Of a stretch of 64,000 nt of DNA, positions 25,108 to 34,670 are shown piece after piece (the first letter of the stretch is position 1; each line of letters begins with the position of its first letter). The stretch is from Ktedonobacterales bacterium (GTDB taxonomy: Bacteria; Chloroflexota; Ktedonobacteria; Ktedonobacterales; DATBGS01), in contig DATBHW010000005.1 of the NCBI GenBank assembly GCA_036557285.1, positions 1 to 64,000 on the forward strand, read 5' to 3'. A model generated the notes under the pieces. That model did not search any database. It was not told the origin of the DNA and worked only from the letters and a program-made list of their open reading frames with translations. Made by a program: the position numbers and the translations under genes.

Positions 25108-26134
25108 GTCGCGCTCCTTCAATAAAGCGATTGCTGCGGGCGGCTCCCGGCGCGGGTTTCTGGAAGAATTCCTGCACCAGCGGTAAGAGTCCTTGCGGCA
25201 GCAATATGGTGACGATGACGATAGCCGCGCCAAGCAAGGTATTATGGATACTAAATCCGCTGACATCCAGTTGATAGGAGCCGTATTCAAAGATGATGGC
25301 TCCCACCAGCGGGCCAAGAATGGTTCCAGCGCCCCCCAGGAACGTGAGCAAGACCATCTCCACCGAGATGCCCACATCAAAAACCGTGAAGGGGTCGAAA
25401 CCAATCAGCCAGTAGGCATACAGCCCACCAGCCAGCGCGGTTGGAATCGCGCTCAGCACAAAGGCGCTGACTTTATACCAGTACGTAGCGATGCCCAGCG
25501 CCTCTGCCGCCTGCTCGTTTTCGCGGATAGCGACCAGCGCGTAGCCGAATTTGTTGCGCGTCAGCAGAACAGTGATCAGCAAGCACAGCAGAGAAAGTCC
25601 CAAAAACGCGTAGAAGAAATACTGATAGGCCGCGAGACCTGGCGGGAACAAAGAAACCTCGCCACCGCTGCCGCCGATATTGCGAACTGCAACCAATTCA
25701 CGCAGCGCCTCAGCGATACCCAGGGTGGCTATGGCAAAATAGTGGCCCCGCAGCCGGAGGACCGGCAGCCCCAGCAGGAAGGCAAAGAGGCCAGCAATCA
25801 ATGCGCCTCCCACCAACCCTACCAGGAAAGGTATGTTGGCCTGCAAGCAGAGGCCAACGGTATAAGCGCCGATGCCAAAGAACGCTGCATTCCCGAAGGC
25901 TGCGTAGCCGGCAAAACCGCCGATAAAGTTCCAGCTTTGCGCCAGGACACAATACATCAAGATGAGCGTCCAGGTATGCAGATCGGACGCATCGCCAGTG
26001 AATGGAGTCAGGCCGATGAACGCTAGAATGACCAGCCCCCCAAGCAGGGACCAGAGCCATCCCCGCCCCTCTTTTGCTGCTGGGGGGGAAGCAGTGGTCG
26101 TCGGGGACGCCGATGGCTTTGCGCTTGTCGCCAT
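25073..26134 (-). CDS. livM: Branched-chain amino-acid-type ABC permease LivM
   Basis: The protein has 353 residues from ATG 26134 (GAGGAGG site). About ten hydrophobic segments are present with the LivM hallmark blocks: SWNFIGGFAGYAAFGNAAFF, LRGHYFAIATLGIAEALREL, IRENEQAAEALGI and LGGAGTILGPLVGA. The N-terminal 25 residues are Ser/Ala/Pro-rich and precede the first helix. It forms the membrane channel together with LivH. Its 3' end contains the start of livG. Confidence 0.93.
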   Translation of the reverse strand: MATSAKPSASPTTTASPPAAKEGRGWLWSLLGGLVILAFIGLTPFTGDASDLHTWTLILMYCVLAQSWNFIGGFAGYAAFGNAAFFGIGAYTVGLCLQANIPFLVGLVGGALIAGLFAFLLGLPVLRLRGHYFAIATLGIAEALRELVAVRNIGGSGGEVSLFPPGLAAYQYFFYAFLGLSLLCLLITVLLTRNKFGYALVAIRENEQAAEALGIATYWYKVSAFVLSAIPTALAGGLYAYWLIGFDPFTVFDVGISVEMVLLTFLGGAGTILGPLVGAIIFEYGSYQLDVSGFSIHNTLLGAAIVIVTILLPQGLLPLVQEFFQKPAPGAARSNRFIEGARRVRRFIADNGI

Positions 26135-26145
26135 GCGATTCCTCC

Positions 26146-27021
26146 TCACGAGTAGAACGCCTTGCCCAGCAAGCCCTTTGGTCGCAAGACAAGGACGGCG
26201 ACCAGCAGCAAGAATGCGATGACATTATTATACCCAGGGCCAATCCAGGAGATGAGCGGCGCTACCGTCTCGGCCAGGCCGAAAACGAGTCCACCAGCAA
26301 TAACTGCCCAGGGTGTACCCAGACCACCGAGAATCACAATGACAAAAGCCGAAAGGGTGAAGCTGCCGCCTTGGGAGGGGTCGAAGGACTTGAGTTCAGC
26401 CAGCATCGCTCCAGCAGCTCCAGCCAGCGCCGCGCCGATGCCAAAGGTCAGCGCGTAGATACGCCGAATGCTGATGCCCATCAGACGCGCCGCATCGCGG
26501 TCCATGCCAGTCGCCAGAATGGCATTGCCGGTGCGGGTGCGCTCAAGGAAGAGGCTCAGTGCCACAGTCAGCAGGAGGGCGATGGCCGCTGCGATCAGTT
26601 GGTCAAAAGCGATATGCGTCGAACCAAAGTTGAGGCCAGCGCCTGAGTAGGCCACATTGACAGAGCGCGCGTCGCTCTTGAAGAATTGTTGCAGCAAATC
26701 GGCAATCAGCAGGTCCAGCCCGAAGGTCAGCATGAACGTCACCAGGAAGGGCGCCCGGATGATACGGTTGATGGCGACATATTGCACAATCCACCCCAGG
26801 ACAAACAGGACCAGCATCGAGATCGGAATACCAAGGAACGGATCTAGATGCAGGGGGGAGGTAAATATCCAGAAAGTGGTATAGGCGCCAACGAGGACAA
26901 AGGAGCCATGCGCCAGATTGACAATATTCATAATGCCCCAGACCAGAGAAAAGCCCAGGGCTACAGCAGCATAAAAGCTGCCGACCAGGAGCCAGTTGAC
27001 AACTGCTTGCCCCCAGGGCAT
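26146..27021 (-). CDS. livH: Branched-chain amino-acid-type ABC permease LivH
   Basis: The protein has 291 residues from ATG 27021 (MPWGQAVVNWLLVGSFYAAV, GGGAG site). LivH blocks are clear: LGFSLVWGIMNIVNLAHGSF, FGLDLLIADLLQQFF, RDAARLMGISIRRIYALTFG, and ILGGLGTPWAVIAGGLVFGL. It lies 11 bases before livM. A strong hairpin separates it from the binding-protein gene upstream, the usual way to make more binding protein than permease. Confidence 0.93.
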   Translation of the reverse strand: MPWGQAVVNWLLVGSFYAAVALGFSLVWGIMNIVNLAHGSFVLVGAYTTFWIFTSPLHLDPFLGIPISMLVLFVLGWIVQYVAINRIIRAPFLVTFMLTFGLDLLIADLLQQFFKSDARSVNVAYSGAGLNFGSTHIAFDQLIAAAIALLLTVALSLFLERTRTGNAILATGMDRDAARLMGISIRRIYALTFGIGAALAGAAGAMLAELKSFDPSQGGSFTLSAFVIVILGGLGTPWAVIAGGLVFGLAETVAPLISWIGPGYNNVIAFLLLVAVLVLRPKGLLGKAFYS

Positions 27022-27090
27022 AAATGCTCTCCCTTCGCTACAACAGAGGATCGCCGGATGCCCCGATGGCACAGGCGAGGACGCAGCAGG

Positions 27091-27129
27091 CTGGCTGCGG
27101 CTCGCAGCATAGCTACGAGCCGCAGCCAG
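27091..27129 (-). terminator. Intra-operon hairpin between binding protein and livH
   Basis: Perfect 14-bp stem (CTGGCTGCGGCTCG / CGAGCCGCAGCCAG) with an 11-base loop and no long T-run. Placed between the binding-protein gene and livH, it probably causes partial termination or protects the 3' end of the binding-protein mRNA. Confidence 0.7.
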
Positions 27130-27146
27130 TCCCGGTGAGACAGCGC

Positions 27147-28469
27147 CTAGCGGCTGCCGAAAGGCGGCGTTGGGTAGATCAGTGGCGCGTTGGCGATATT
27201 GGCCGGGTAGACGGTGACGATCTTGCCATTTTGGATCTGAATGGTCGCCATCGGTTTGAAGGTGTTGGAGCCGGTAGAATCGAAACGCAGTTCACCATAA
27301 AAGGTCGTGATGTCCAGGTTCGCCAGGGCATCTCGCACCTTCTTGGGGTCAATCGATCCCGCCTGCTGGATAGCATACTGGAAGGCCAGACCGGCTGCTG
27401 TTGACTCAGCCGACTGGTAAGAAGGCTCGTGGTTATACTCCTTGACATAGAGCTGCTCATAGTTGGCTGGCGTGCTGAAGACATCAATGCCTTGATATTT
27501 CGCCTGAGCCGTCCACTGCGCGCTGCCCAGTATATCGTTGGCATCAGCGCCAAGCGCGGTAGCGAAATCAGGGGTCGCCGGGCCAACGGTGAAAGCATAC
27601 AGCTTGGCGTTAATCCCTAGCTGCTTGGCCTGCTTCATCGTCACCAACGCTTCGTTCTCGTGGCCCGACCCCAGGATCATATCAGGCAAGCTGCCGCCGG
27701 GGCCGGTGGTCTTGAGAGCCGTCAGCACACCCGTCAGATCGGTAGTGTTTGCCGGGTACTGCTGGTAGTAAGTCACGGGCAGATTATGACTGTCGGCGAA
27801 TGCTTTGGCCGCCTCGGCCACCTCAACAGAGAACGAATCATTGGCGAAGATGATCGCCACATTCTTTGGTGGAGTCGCCAGGGAGAGCGCCGCCTCAAGC
27901 ATGACGCTCGCATACTTTTCGGCAGGGCTGAGGACACCAAAGATATAGTGGAAGCCTTTGGCGAAGATCGATTTCGCCGCGCCATTTCCCTCGACCATCG
28001 GGATTTGATACTGCTCGGCTATTGCTTCATCTTGCAGGGTAGCCGCAGTACCGTAGGGGCCGAGCAGGAAGTTTACCTTGTCCTTCGTGATCAACTGCTG
28101 TGTCAACTGGGAACTCTTGGTAGGATTGCTCTGGTCGTCATACCACTTCAGTTGCACCTGATAGTTCGTGTTCCCAACCTTGATGCCACCGTGTGCATTT
28201 ATCTCCTTCGCCCAGAGCTTGTATCCCTCCAGGGTCAGGTTTCCTTCTGTGGACGTTGCTCCGGTGAGCGAGATCGGCGCTCCAAAGAGCAGCGTATTGT
28301 TCCCACCTCCGCCAGTGCTGCCGCAGCCGGCCAGTGTCCCCGAAAGAACCAACACGAACAAGGCCAGGACCGGCATGATGCCCCGACCTCGGCCAGAGGT
28401 AAGCCAGGAATGAAACCAATGCGTGGGATGAGAAGATGATGGGGATGATGCGCCGAGATAAGTTGCCAT
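27147..28469 (-). CDS. Branched-chain amino-acid-type ABC substrate-binding lipoprotein (main)
   Basis: The protein has 440 residues from ATG 28469 (GAGGAGGGTAC before ATG). The longer open frame upstream lacks a start site. The signal region is LALFVLVLSGTLAGC with a lipobox Cys, then a Gly/Asn-rich linker. The mature domain is of the LivJ type (LLFGAPISLTGATSTEGNLT, LLGPYGTAATLQDEAIAEQY, FANDSFSVEVAEAAKAF). It is the first gene of the importer operon and the likely main receptor. Its paralogue is at 18392-19636. Confidence 0.92.
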   Translation of the reverse strand: MATYLGASSPSSSHPTHWFHSWLTSGRGRGIMPVLALFVLVLSGTLAGCGSTGGGGNNTLLFGAPISLTGATSTEGNLTLEGYKLWAKEINAHGGIKVGNTNYQVQLKWYDDQSNPTKSSQLTQQLITKDKVNFLLGPYGTAATLQDEAIAEQYQIPMVEGNGAAKSIFAKGFHYIFGVLSPAEKYASVMLEAALSLATPPKNVAIIFANDSFSVEVAEAAKAFADSHNLPVTYYQQYPANTTDLTGVLTALKTTGPGGSLPDMILGSGHENEALVTMKQAKQLGINAKLYAFTVGPATPDFATALGADANDILGSAQWTAQAKYQGIDVFSTPANYEQLYVKEYNHEPSYQSAESTAAGLAFQYAIQQAGSIDPKKVRDALANLDITTFYGELRFDSTGSNTFKPMATIQIQNGKIVTVYPANIANAPLIYPTPPFGSR

Positions 28470-28541
28470 GTACCCTCCTCTGAGTAGAGTGTTACCTGCC
28501 AATCTGCTCTGGAACCTTACAATCTGAGTGTACCTGGCTAT

Positions 28542-28558
28542 GTGTAAATACGGTGTAA
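28542..28558 (-). promoter_or_regulatory. Direct-repeat site upstream of the importer operon
   Basis: GTGTAA occurs at 28542-28547 and 28553-28558, exactly 11 bases apart in the same orientation. OmpR/PhoB-type regulators typically bind such 11-bp-spaced hexamers. The site is about 75 bases upstream of the binding-protein start and close to AT-rich promoter-like sequence. Confidence 0.4.
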
Positions 28559-28784
28559 GAAAATCAGCAGCGTTATAAAAATTTTGTAAACATTCATGGC
28601 AAGAGACAAGAAATTGCCTACCCATTCTTTGCAAGCCCACGCTGGGGCGCAATGTAGAGTAGAACCGGCCAGAGCGTAACCAGGCCCTTTCTCCTGCGCT
28701 CATTGAAGCAGGCACAGGATATGCGATGCGCAGAACAGAGTAGGGGAATAGAGCAGCTATCCCTCGCTTGTTGCCGTAATCTGG

Positions 28785-28793
28785 TGATATACT
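28785..28793 (+). promoter_or_regulatory. Extended -10 promoter for superoxide dismutase
   Basis: TG, one base, then TATACT (28788-28793). No good -35 at the usual distance, which an extended -10 can tolerate. It is about 90 bases upstream of the sod start. The rest of the interval 28559-28784 shows nothing recognisable. Confidence 0.45.
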
Positions 28794-28884
28794 GTGTCCA
28801 GATCATCGAGGTATGTATCTGCGAACAGGCTGATGGCAGCCTCAGCGTATGACGGTACTCTGCACGAGAAAGAGGTTTCTAGTT

Positions 28885-29505
28885 ATGGCGTTTGAACTCC
28901 CACCTTTGCCTTACGACTACACCGCGCTTGAACCACACATTGATGAACAGACGATGCGCCTGCACCATGACAAACACCACCAGGCTTACGTGACCAACCT
29001 CAACAACGCCTTGCAAGGCCAGAGCCAGTTTGAGAACCTGGCTATCGAAGACCTGATGCGCCGGATTAACGAGATACCAGAAAATATTCGCACTGCCGTG
29101 CGCAACAACGGCGGCGGGCATGTCAATCACAGCATGTTCTGGCAAATCATGAAGCCCAACGGCGGTGGCGAACCCTCTGGCGCGCTCGCTCAGGCGATCA
29201 CGCAAGCATTTGGCTCGTTTGATCAGTTCAAAGCTGCCTTCAACGATGCTGGAACAAAACGCTTTGGCTCCGGCTGGGCCTGGCTGGTCCTCGACAATAG
29301 CGGAAGGCTGCAAGTCATCTCAACGGCAAATCAAGATAGCCCCCTAATGGACGGCCACTTTCCAGTCATGGGCAACGATGTTTGGGAACATGCCTATTAC
29401 CTGAAGTACCAAAACCGCCGCGCCGATTATCTCAACGCCTGGTGGAACGTCGTCAACTGGGACGAGATTGCTAAACGGTACGAGCGGGCGAAAAGCGGGC
29501 GCTAA
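28885..29505 (+). CDS. sodA: Superoxide dismutase (Mn/Fe family)
   Basis: The protein has 206 residues, starting at ATG 28885 ([12 protein letters not shown]). Metal ligands are visible: [16 protein letters not shown], and [20 protein letters not shown] (Asp and His). The [11 protein letters not shown] block is closer to the Mn type. One oddity is [10 protein letters not shown] where LDVWEHAYY is usual. It is cytosolic, without a signal peptide, and removes superoxide. A hairpin at 29662-29682 can terminate it and the convergent pilus-like operon. Confidence 0.95.
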   Translation: MAFELPPLPYDYTALEPHIDEQTMRLHHDKHHQAYVTNLNNALQGQSQFENLAIEDLMRRINEIPENIRTAVRNNGGGHVNHSMFWQIMKPNGGGEPSGALAQAITQAFGSFDQFKAAFNDAGTKRFGSGWAWLVLDNSGRLQVISTANQDSPLMDGHFPVMGNDVWEHAYYLKYQNRRADYLNAWWNVVNWDEIAKRYERAKSGR

Positions 29506-29661
29506 GGGCCATCCTATCTTGAGAAGGACTTCACGAGCCGACATCCCGGGGAGCAAAAAGTTAGCGCGAACCCGGCGGCTTCCTGGAAACGACTAAGTAA
29601 CCATCCCTCCCGGCAAGTTTCGAGGAAAACAGCATAGCTTGCTGGAAGGGATGACTCTTAA

Positions 29662-29682
29662 GCGCGGCTGCACATGCCGCGC
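29662..29682. terminator. Hairpin between convergent sod and tadE-like genes
   Basis: Perfect 7-bp GC-rich stem GCGCGGC/GCCGCGC with a 7-base loop, placed between two convergent transcription units. Confidence 0.45.
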
Positions 29683-29686
29683 GCAG

Positions 29687-30244
29687 CTAGACCACCGGAT
29701 TCAACTTCATTACCGTTCGATCTGTTCCTTGATAGCTGCCAGTCGCAATAAAGGCCGTCTGCCAGCTATAGGTATAGTCTATCTCTACCCCCAGCGAATC
29801 TTCGTTGGGAGGCGAAACCTGGCGTTTAGAAGGATCCCAGCTACCAGAGCTTGGTGTGGGTGGAGTGGCAGGGTTTGGGCAACCAGGATTACCTAGAAAG
29901 ACCTCCTGATCCGTAGTGGGGTTCCCGTTACTGTCTGCCTTATAAATAATAATCTGCGTAACTGTCACCAGTGTCAAATTCTGCGTCGCAGCATAAACAG
30001 CCCCTAAAATGGCGCAATCCGCCCCTGGATTCGTATCTTCTTCGGCGCCAGTTCGGGCAGCCTGGCGAGTCGCATAGACGACAGCCAGATGGCTATCCAA
30101 AAGGCTGCCAAGATCAACACCGCCCGCGAGCAGAAGAAACATAATGCTCATGAGTACCGCAAATTCAACAAGAGCTTGCCCTCGTTGGCGGCGTCGTTTA
30201 TCCAGGCCAGGGTGTTGCACACGCTCCACTTCCCAGGCGTCCAC
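29687..30244 (-). CDS. TadE-like pseudopilin/pilus assembly protein
   Basis: The protein has 185 residues. The most likely start is GTG 30244, just behind AGGAGGGAGG. The TadE signature is RRRQRGQALVEFAVLMSIMF followed by a hydrophobic helix (LLLAGGVDLG). The N-terminal basic segment plus GQALVEFA is the prepilin-like membrane anchor. The C-terminal part is secreted, Pro/Ser/Asn-rich and without known motifs. It follows a related gene on the same strand, separated by 31 bases. These are minor pilin-like subunits of a Tad/Flp secretion machine encoded elsewhere. Confidence 0.85.
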   Translation of the reverse strand: MDAWEVERVQHPGLDKRRRQRGQALVEFAVLMSIMFLLLAGGVDLGSLLDSHLAVVYATRQAARTGAEEDTNPGADCAILGAVYAATQNLTLVTVTQIIIYKADSNGNPTTDQEVFLGNPGCPNPATPPTPSSGSWDPSKRQVSPPNEDSLGVEIDYTYSWQTAFIATGSYQGTDRTVMKLNPVV

Positions 30245-30275
30245 GACATCCTCCCTCCTTATCAAGCAGGCATCA

Positions 30276-30848
30276 TTAAAATGTCTGTGGTTCGATGAGT
30301 TGTATAGAAACACTGGTCATCACAAACTGGCCCCGAGAAGCAGAAACAAAAGATGTCACCCAGTTATAGGCAAACGTAATGCGCACTCCCAGGTAATCGG
30401 CAGCATTGAAGGTGGCATTACGCGAAGCAGGGGGCCAGCCCAGTGTGCCAGGGCAGGGGTTGCCCTGCCCATCATAGACATCCTCGTCGGCTTGCTGGGC
30501 GCAGCTTGCCAGCGGCGCCGGGATAGAACCATTCGCGCTGGACTTGAAGATCTCGATCATCTGAATATCGCTGAACAACAGAGACGTTCCCCCTGAACTC
30601 GCGGAGAAAATCGCCTGAATGATCTTGCTGTCAGCAGCGGCATCAGTCGGCCCCAGGACCGCCCCAACACGCGCCCCTTCCCGCGCCGCAAAATTCGCCG
30701 TATTCACACTCTGAAAGAGGAAGCAAAACTCAATCGTCCCAAAGATCACCAACAAAAGCAGTGGGGCAACCAGAGCAAACTCCACCAGGCTCTGACCACG
30801 CTCGCTGCGACGCTTCTTTAGAGGGACCAGCAGGCTTTCTTTAATCAT
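30276..30848 (-). CDS. TadE-like pseudopilin/pilus assembly protein
   Basis: The protein has 190 residues. The N-terminus MIKESLLVPLKKRRSERGQS is followed by LVEFALVAPLLLLVIFGTIE, the classic TadE prepilin-like anchor with Glu at the fifth position of the mature helix. The extracytoplasmic part contains paired cysteines (LASCAQQADEDVYDGQGNPC) and conserved TadE-like FAAREGARVGAV. It is upstream of and co-oriented with the second tadE-like gene. The peptidase and ATPase genes are not in the window. Confidence 0.88.
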   Translation of the reverse strand: MIKESLLVPLKKRRSERGQSLVEFALVAPLLLLVIFGTIEFCFLFQSVNTANFAAREGARVGAVLGPTDAAADSKIIQAIFSASSGGTSLLFSDIQMIEIFKSSANGSIPAPLASCAQQADEDVYDGQGNPCPGTLGWPPASRNATFNAADYLGVRITFAYNWVTSFVSASRGQFVMTSVSIQLIEPQTF

Positions 30849-31087
30849 CTCTCATCCTTCGACAAGGCAGGGCTGCGTTCTGCTTCTCTCGACTGTTCGA
30901 CCAGAAACGCCCTACCCGCCATGAAAATGAAAATTAGGAAGCTTTTCATGGCTTCAGTTGATAGCTCACCTCTCTGGTCGAAGGTAGGCCAGGCGCTTTG
31001 ATGAGCCTGATTATAGAAACACCGTCAGGCGGCGTCAATAGCTCTCCCCAAAAAGTGCTACTTCATTGCGCGAAATGCGCCGCATGC

Positions 31088-31708
31088 TCAGTGCTGAATA
31101 AAAACCCAGGGGGTCTCCTGGCGGCGATGATCCTCGTAGCGCGCAATGTCATCGGCATACTGAAGCGTCCAGCCGATGTTATCAAGACCCTTCAACAACG
31201 ACTCTTTCTTAAAGGCATCAAGTTGAAACGCAAAACTCTCTCCAGATGGCCTGGTGACTGTCTGACTTGGCAAGTCCACCTTGAGACGATAGCCTTCGGT
31301 TGCCTGGACTTCGCTGAAGAGGGTATCAATCTCACTCTTCTCCAACGTAAGCAGGAGCATGCCATTGTTGAAGCTGTTGTTATAAAAAATGTCGGCGAAA
31401 CTGGGGGCAATGATGCAGCGGAAACCATACTCCCGCAGCGCCCAGGGCGCATGCTCACGCGACGAGCCTGCGCCAAAATTGGCGCGCGTCAGCAAAATCT
31501 GCGCGCCTTTATAGCGCGGCTGATTCAGCACAAAATCTGGATTGGGCGTGTTCTGGTTATCCAGATAGCGCCAGTTAGCGAAAATCGCCGGACCAAATCC
31601 TGTTCGACGGATAGACTTGAGATAACGAACAGGCGTTATGTCATCGGTATTGACGTTTTCGCGGTCTAACGGCGCGACAATGGCTTCAAGCGTCACAAAT
31701 GGTTCCAT
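31088..31708 (-). CDS. leuD: 3-isopropylmalate dehydratase small subunit
   Basis: The protein has 206 residues. The family block reads [20 protein letters not shown], with [15 protein letters not shown] at the N-terminus and [15 protein letters not shown]. With LeuC it isomerises 2- to 3-isopropylmalate in leucine synthesis. It is the last gene of leuA-leuC-leuD, 25 bases after leuC. leuB is not in the window. Confidence 0.95.
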   Translation of the reverse strand: MEPFVTLEAIVAPLDRENVNTDDITPVRYLKSIRRTGFGPAIFANWRYLDNQNTPNPDFVLNQPRYKGAQILLTRANFGAGSSREHAPWALREYGFRCIIAPSFADIFYNNSFNNGMLLLTLEKSEIDTLFSEVQATEGYRLKVDLPSQTVTRPSGESFAFQLDAFKKESLLKGLDNIGWTLQYADDIARYEDHRRQETPWVFIQH

Positions 31709-31733
31709 AAATCTCTCTATCCCTCAGCGGTGG

Positions 31734-33155
31734 CTAGCTATCTACTCGCCAGGCGCGAATATCAACGAAATGACCGGCGACGGCTGCCGCAGCCGCCATT
31801 GCCGGGCTGACCAGATGCGTGCGGCCACCTTTGCCCTGCCGACCCTCAAAGTTACGGTTACTGGTGGAAGCGCAGCGCTCGCCCGGCGCAAGCTGGTCGC
31901 CATTCATCGCCAGGCACATGCTGCACCCCGACTCGCGCCACTCGAAGCCAGCCTCGCGGAAGATGTCGCTCAGCCCCTCCTCTTCAGCCTGACGTTTCAC
32001 CGTTGTTGAACCTGGCACGACAATCGCCGTGACGCCAGAGGCAACCTTGCGCCCCTTCGCGTAGCGCGCCGCTTCGCGCAAATCCTCAATCCGTGAGTTG
32101 GTGCAGGAGCCGATAAACACGGTATCAAGGGGAATATCGGTAATGCGAGTCCCAGGCTTCAGGTCCATATAGGCCAGCGCGCGCTCCCAGGCTTTGCGCG
32201 TGCTGGGATCACCCGCCTGGGCAGGGTCAGGAACAACGCCTGTTACGTCCGTGCCCAGGCCGGGGTTCGTCCCCCATGTCACCTGGGGGGACAGATTATC
32301 AGCCCGCAGATCAACCGATGTATCATACACGGCGCCTGGGTCGGTGCGCAGCGAAAGCCAGTACCGCGCCGCCTGCTCAAACTCCGCGCCTTTGGGGGCA
32401 AAAGGTCGGCCACGCACATACTCAATTGTGCGCTCGTCCGGCGCAACCATCCCGGCGCGCGCCCCAGCCTCAATGCTCAGGTTACAGAGCGTCATGCGGC
32501 CTTCCAGCGTGAGCGCGCGCGGTGTTGAGCCGGTAAACTCGATAACATAGCCGGTACCAATCGCCGTACCATACTTCGCCATAAAGGCCAGGGCAACATC
32601 CTTGGCAAAGACCCCTGGCGGAAGCTGGCCCTCGATGCGTACTTCCATCGTCCTGGGCCGCTTTTGCAGGAGACACTGCGTAGCCAGCACATGCTCCACC
32701 TCGCTGGTACCAATGCCCATCGCAAAAGCGCCAAGCGCCCCATGCGTGGAAGTGTGCGAATCGCCACAGACAACCGTCATCCCTGGGAGCGTAATGCCTA
32801 ACTCTGGCCCAATCACATGCACAATCCCCTGGCGTGGATCGTTGAAACCAAAGAAGGGCAGTTTGTACTCACTGGCGTTGCGCTCCATCGTGGCGATCAT
32901 TTCAGCACTGCTCTGGTCCACAATATCTTCAACCCGGCGGCTGCGAGTCGGCACATTATGATCGAGCGTAGTAAAGGTTGCGTTGGGTTGGCGCACTGTA
33001 CGCCCCGCCAGGCGGATACCCTCAAATGCCTGGGGCGAAGTCGCCTCATAGGCCAGATGACGATCAATATAGAGGATCGTAGGTTCGCCCGGCGCCTCGC
33101 GCACAGCATGAGCATCCCAGATCTTATCGAACAATGTTTTGGGTATTGCTGCCAT
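31734..33155 (-). CDS. leuC: 3-isopropylmalate dehydratase large subunit
   Basis: The protein has 473 residues from ATG 33155 (AAGGAG site). Fe-S cluster cysteines are in [13 protein letters not shown] and [14 protein letters not shown]. The substrate block is [20 protein letters not shown], and the C-terminal [20 protein letters not shown] is present. It forms the aconitase-like isomerase with LeuD. Downstream of leuA with a 100-base gap. Confidence 0.96.
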   Translation of the reverse strand: MAAIPKTLFDKIWDAHAVREAPGEPTILYIDRHLAYEATSPQAFEGIRLAGRTVRQPNATFTTLDHNVPTRSRRVEDIVDQSSAEMIATMERNASEYKLPFFGFNDPRQGIVHVIGPELGITLPGMTVVCGDSHTSTHGALGAFAMGIGTSEVEHVLATQCLLQKRPRTMEVRIEGQLPPGVFAKDVALAFMAKYGTAIGTGYVIEFTGSTPRALTLEGRMTLCNLSIEAGARAGMVAPDERTIEYVRGRPFAPKGAEFEQAARYWLSLRTDPGAVYDTSVDLRADNLSPQVTWGTNPGLGTDVTGVVPDPAQAGDPSTRKAWERALAYMDLKPGTRITDIPLDTVFIGSCTNSRIEDLREAARYAKGRKVASGVTAIVVPGSTTVKRQAEEEGLSDIFREAGFEWRESGCSMCLAMNGDQLAPGERCASTSNRNFEGRQGKGGRTHLVSPAMAAAAAVAGHFVDIRAWRVDS

Positions 33156-33258
33156 CAAAAACTCCTTGCCAGGTTCTTCTCAGCGGTGAGAACAGTGTCC
33201 ACAGTGACAACCGTGACGGGTGTGGGTCCATATGATCAGTCAGAAAGCCCTTGCCCCA

Positions 33259-34434
33259 CTAATCTCCCGCCTCGTGCGCTGGCGCAATCGTAACGGTTTC
33301 AGCGATGCGGCGCAGGTCCATCTCCTCGGCCACACGATTCTTCGACAACAGAACCTTCACCAACTCAAATGCCTGCGTCAACTGCTCGCGCTCAAGCGTA
33401 TAGCCCAGTTCGCGCATCTGGGCATCCAGGGCCGCGCGACCGGAAAGCTTGCCAACATACAGACGCCGATCAGCAGCAGTCAGTCCGACCGATTCAGGCG
33501 TCATGATTTCATAGGTTCGCGCATCTTTCAGCACACCATCCTGATGGATACCGCCGCCATGCGCAAAGGCGTTCGCGCCAACAATAGCTTTGGTCCACTG
33601 AGGCTGCATCCCGCTGAGCTTTGCCACCAACCGGCTGGTCGAGATAATCTTGGTCGTATCCACCTTGACATCCACATCCAGATCGGCGCGGCGGGTCCGA
33701 ATTGCCATGATAACCTCTTCAGTTGCCGCGTTGCCCGCGCGCTCACCCAGGCCGTTGATACAGGTATCCACGCGATCAACGCCATTGCGAATGGCCTCCA
33801 TTGCGTTAGCAACAGCCAGCCCCAGATCATCATGGCAGTGGGCCGAGAGCAAGATGCCGGGAAACTCGCGCTTGAGTTCGGCGATCAACTCGCCAAACTC
33901 CCAGGGGAGCGCGAACCCAACGGTATCACAAATGGTGACGTGGCGAACGCCTTCTTTCCTGACAGCGGCCACCACCTCAAAAATAAAATCATGTTCGGTG
34001 CGAGTCGTGTCTTCCAGAGCAAAATCCACGTTCTCGGTATAGCTCCGTCCTCGCGCTACCGCTGTGCGGGCCAGTTCCAACACCTCTTCTCGTGTCTTGC
34101 CGAGTTTGGCCTGCCGATGCAGCGGTGAGGTGCTGATAAACGGCTCGATGACCGGGTGCGCCGCGTCTTTGACGGCCTCCCACGCTCGATCAATATCCTG
34201 GGGAAACGCGCGGCCAATAGCGCAAATCTCCGCGGTGGCAACGTTGCGAGCAATCAATTGCACCGCTTCAAATTCGCCGGGGCCTGAGATCGGGAAGCCG
34301 CAATCGAGCGTATCAAAGCCCATATCCGCCAGCGCCTGAGCTATCTGAAGCTTTTCCGCAGGAAAATAATTGATGCCAGGTGTCTGCTCGCCGTCGCGCA
34401 GTGTTGTCTCGTAAAACTTAATGATGCGAGTCAT
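33259..34434 (-). CDS. leuA: 2-isopropylmalate synthase (short form)
   Basis: The protein has 391 residues from ATG 34434 (TGAGGAGACGACG before ATG). The HMGL-like barrel is complete: YETTLRDGEQTPGINY, LSAHCHDDLGLAVANAMEAI, GLGERAGNAATEEV, ANAFAHGGGIHQDGV. The protein ends just after the connecting subdomain (ETVTIAPAHEAGD), so the ~120-residue leucine-binding regulatory domain of ordinary LeuA is absent. It may thus be feedback-insensitive, or regulated only at the RNA level. Homocitrate or citramalate synthase activity is an alternative, but the leuCD neighbours favour LeuA. Confidence 0.88.
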   Translation of the reverse strand: MTRIIKFYETTLRDGEQTPGINYFPAEKLQIAQALADMGFDTLDCGFPISGPGEFEAVQLIARNVATAEICAIGRAFPQDIDRAWEAVKDAAHPVIEPFISTSPLHRQAKLGKTREEVLELARTAVARGRSYTENVDFALEDTTRTEHDFIFEVVAAVRKEGVRHVTICDTVGFALPWEFGELIAELKREFPGILLSAHCHDDLGLAVANAMEAIRNGVDRVDTCINGLGERAGNAATEEVIMAIRTRRADLDVDVKVDTTKIISTSRLVAKLSGMQPQWTKAIVGANAFAHGGGIHQDGVLKDARTYEIMTPESVGLTAADRRLYVGKLSGRAALDAQMRELGYTLEREQLTQAFELVKVLLSKNRVAEEMDLRRIAETVTIAPAHEAGD

Positions 34435-34527
34435 CGTCGTCTCCTCATCATATTGCGGGCTTGTACCCCAGCCTACTTTAAGCAATTACCAGTATCGCGC
34501 TCATCGTCGCTGAAGGCCCAACTTTTC

Positions 34528-34585
34528 GGGGCACTAGACGTAGGCGCCAAGTTTCATCGAAGCCGCAGCTCCTACAAGTTGCCCC
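34528..34585 (-). promoter_or_regulatory. Structured leader of the leu operon
   Basis: The untranslated leader between the promoter (34641) and leuA (34434) is about 200 bases. On the minus strand its ends TGGGGC-side arms pair as GGGGCA (34580-34585) with TGCCCC (34528-34533). Inside, GTAGG pairs with CCTAC (34571-34575 with 34540-34544). It does not match a T-box or any riboswitch I know. A 15-codon ORF (MVGAIEREQALRGNL) ends in TTG TAG at the foot of this structure, but has no ribosome-binding site. Confidence 0.4.
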
Positions 34586-34640
34586 GCAGTGCTTGTTCGC
34601 GCTCGATAGCCCCAACCATATGCAGGCAGTTCGCAGGTCC

Positions 34641-34670
34641 ATTATACCAGCAAGAGGACTAGAAGGGCAA
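34641..34670 (-). promoter_or_regulatory. leu operon promoter
   Basis: On the minus strand: TTGCCC (34665-34670), an 18-base spacer and perfect TATAAT (34641-34646). Confidence 0.6.

Noticed and set aside
25107-25404. N-terminal extension of LivG
   Set aside because: The extra residues are Ser/Arg/Trp-rich shadow translation of the livM gene; GTG 25107 has a good AAGGAG site.
28469-28715. 82-residue N-terminal extension of the binding protein
   Set aside because: The signal peptide and lipobox follow ATG 28469 with a strong GAGGAGG site; an upstream extension would block export.
34528-34646. T-box or known riboswitch in the leu leader
   Set aside because: The T-box AGGGTG-GNACCGCG element and other known consensus cores are absent.
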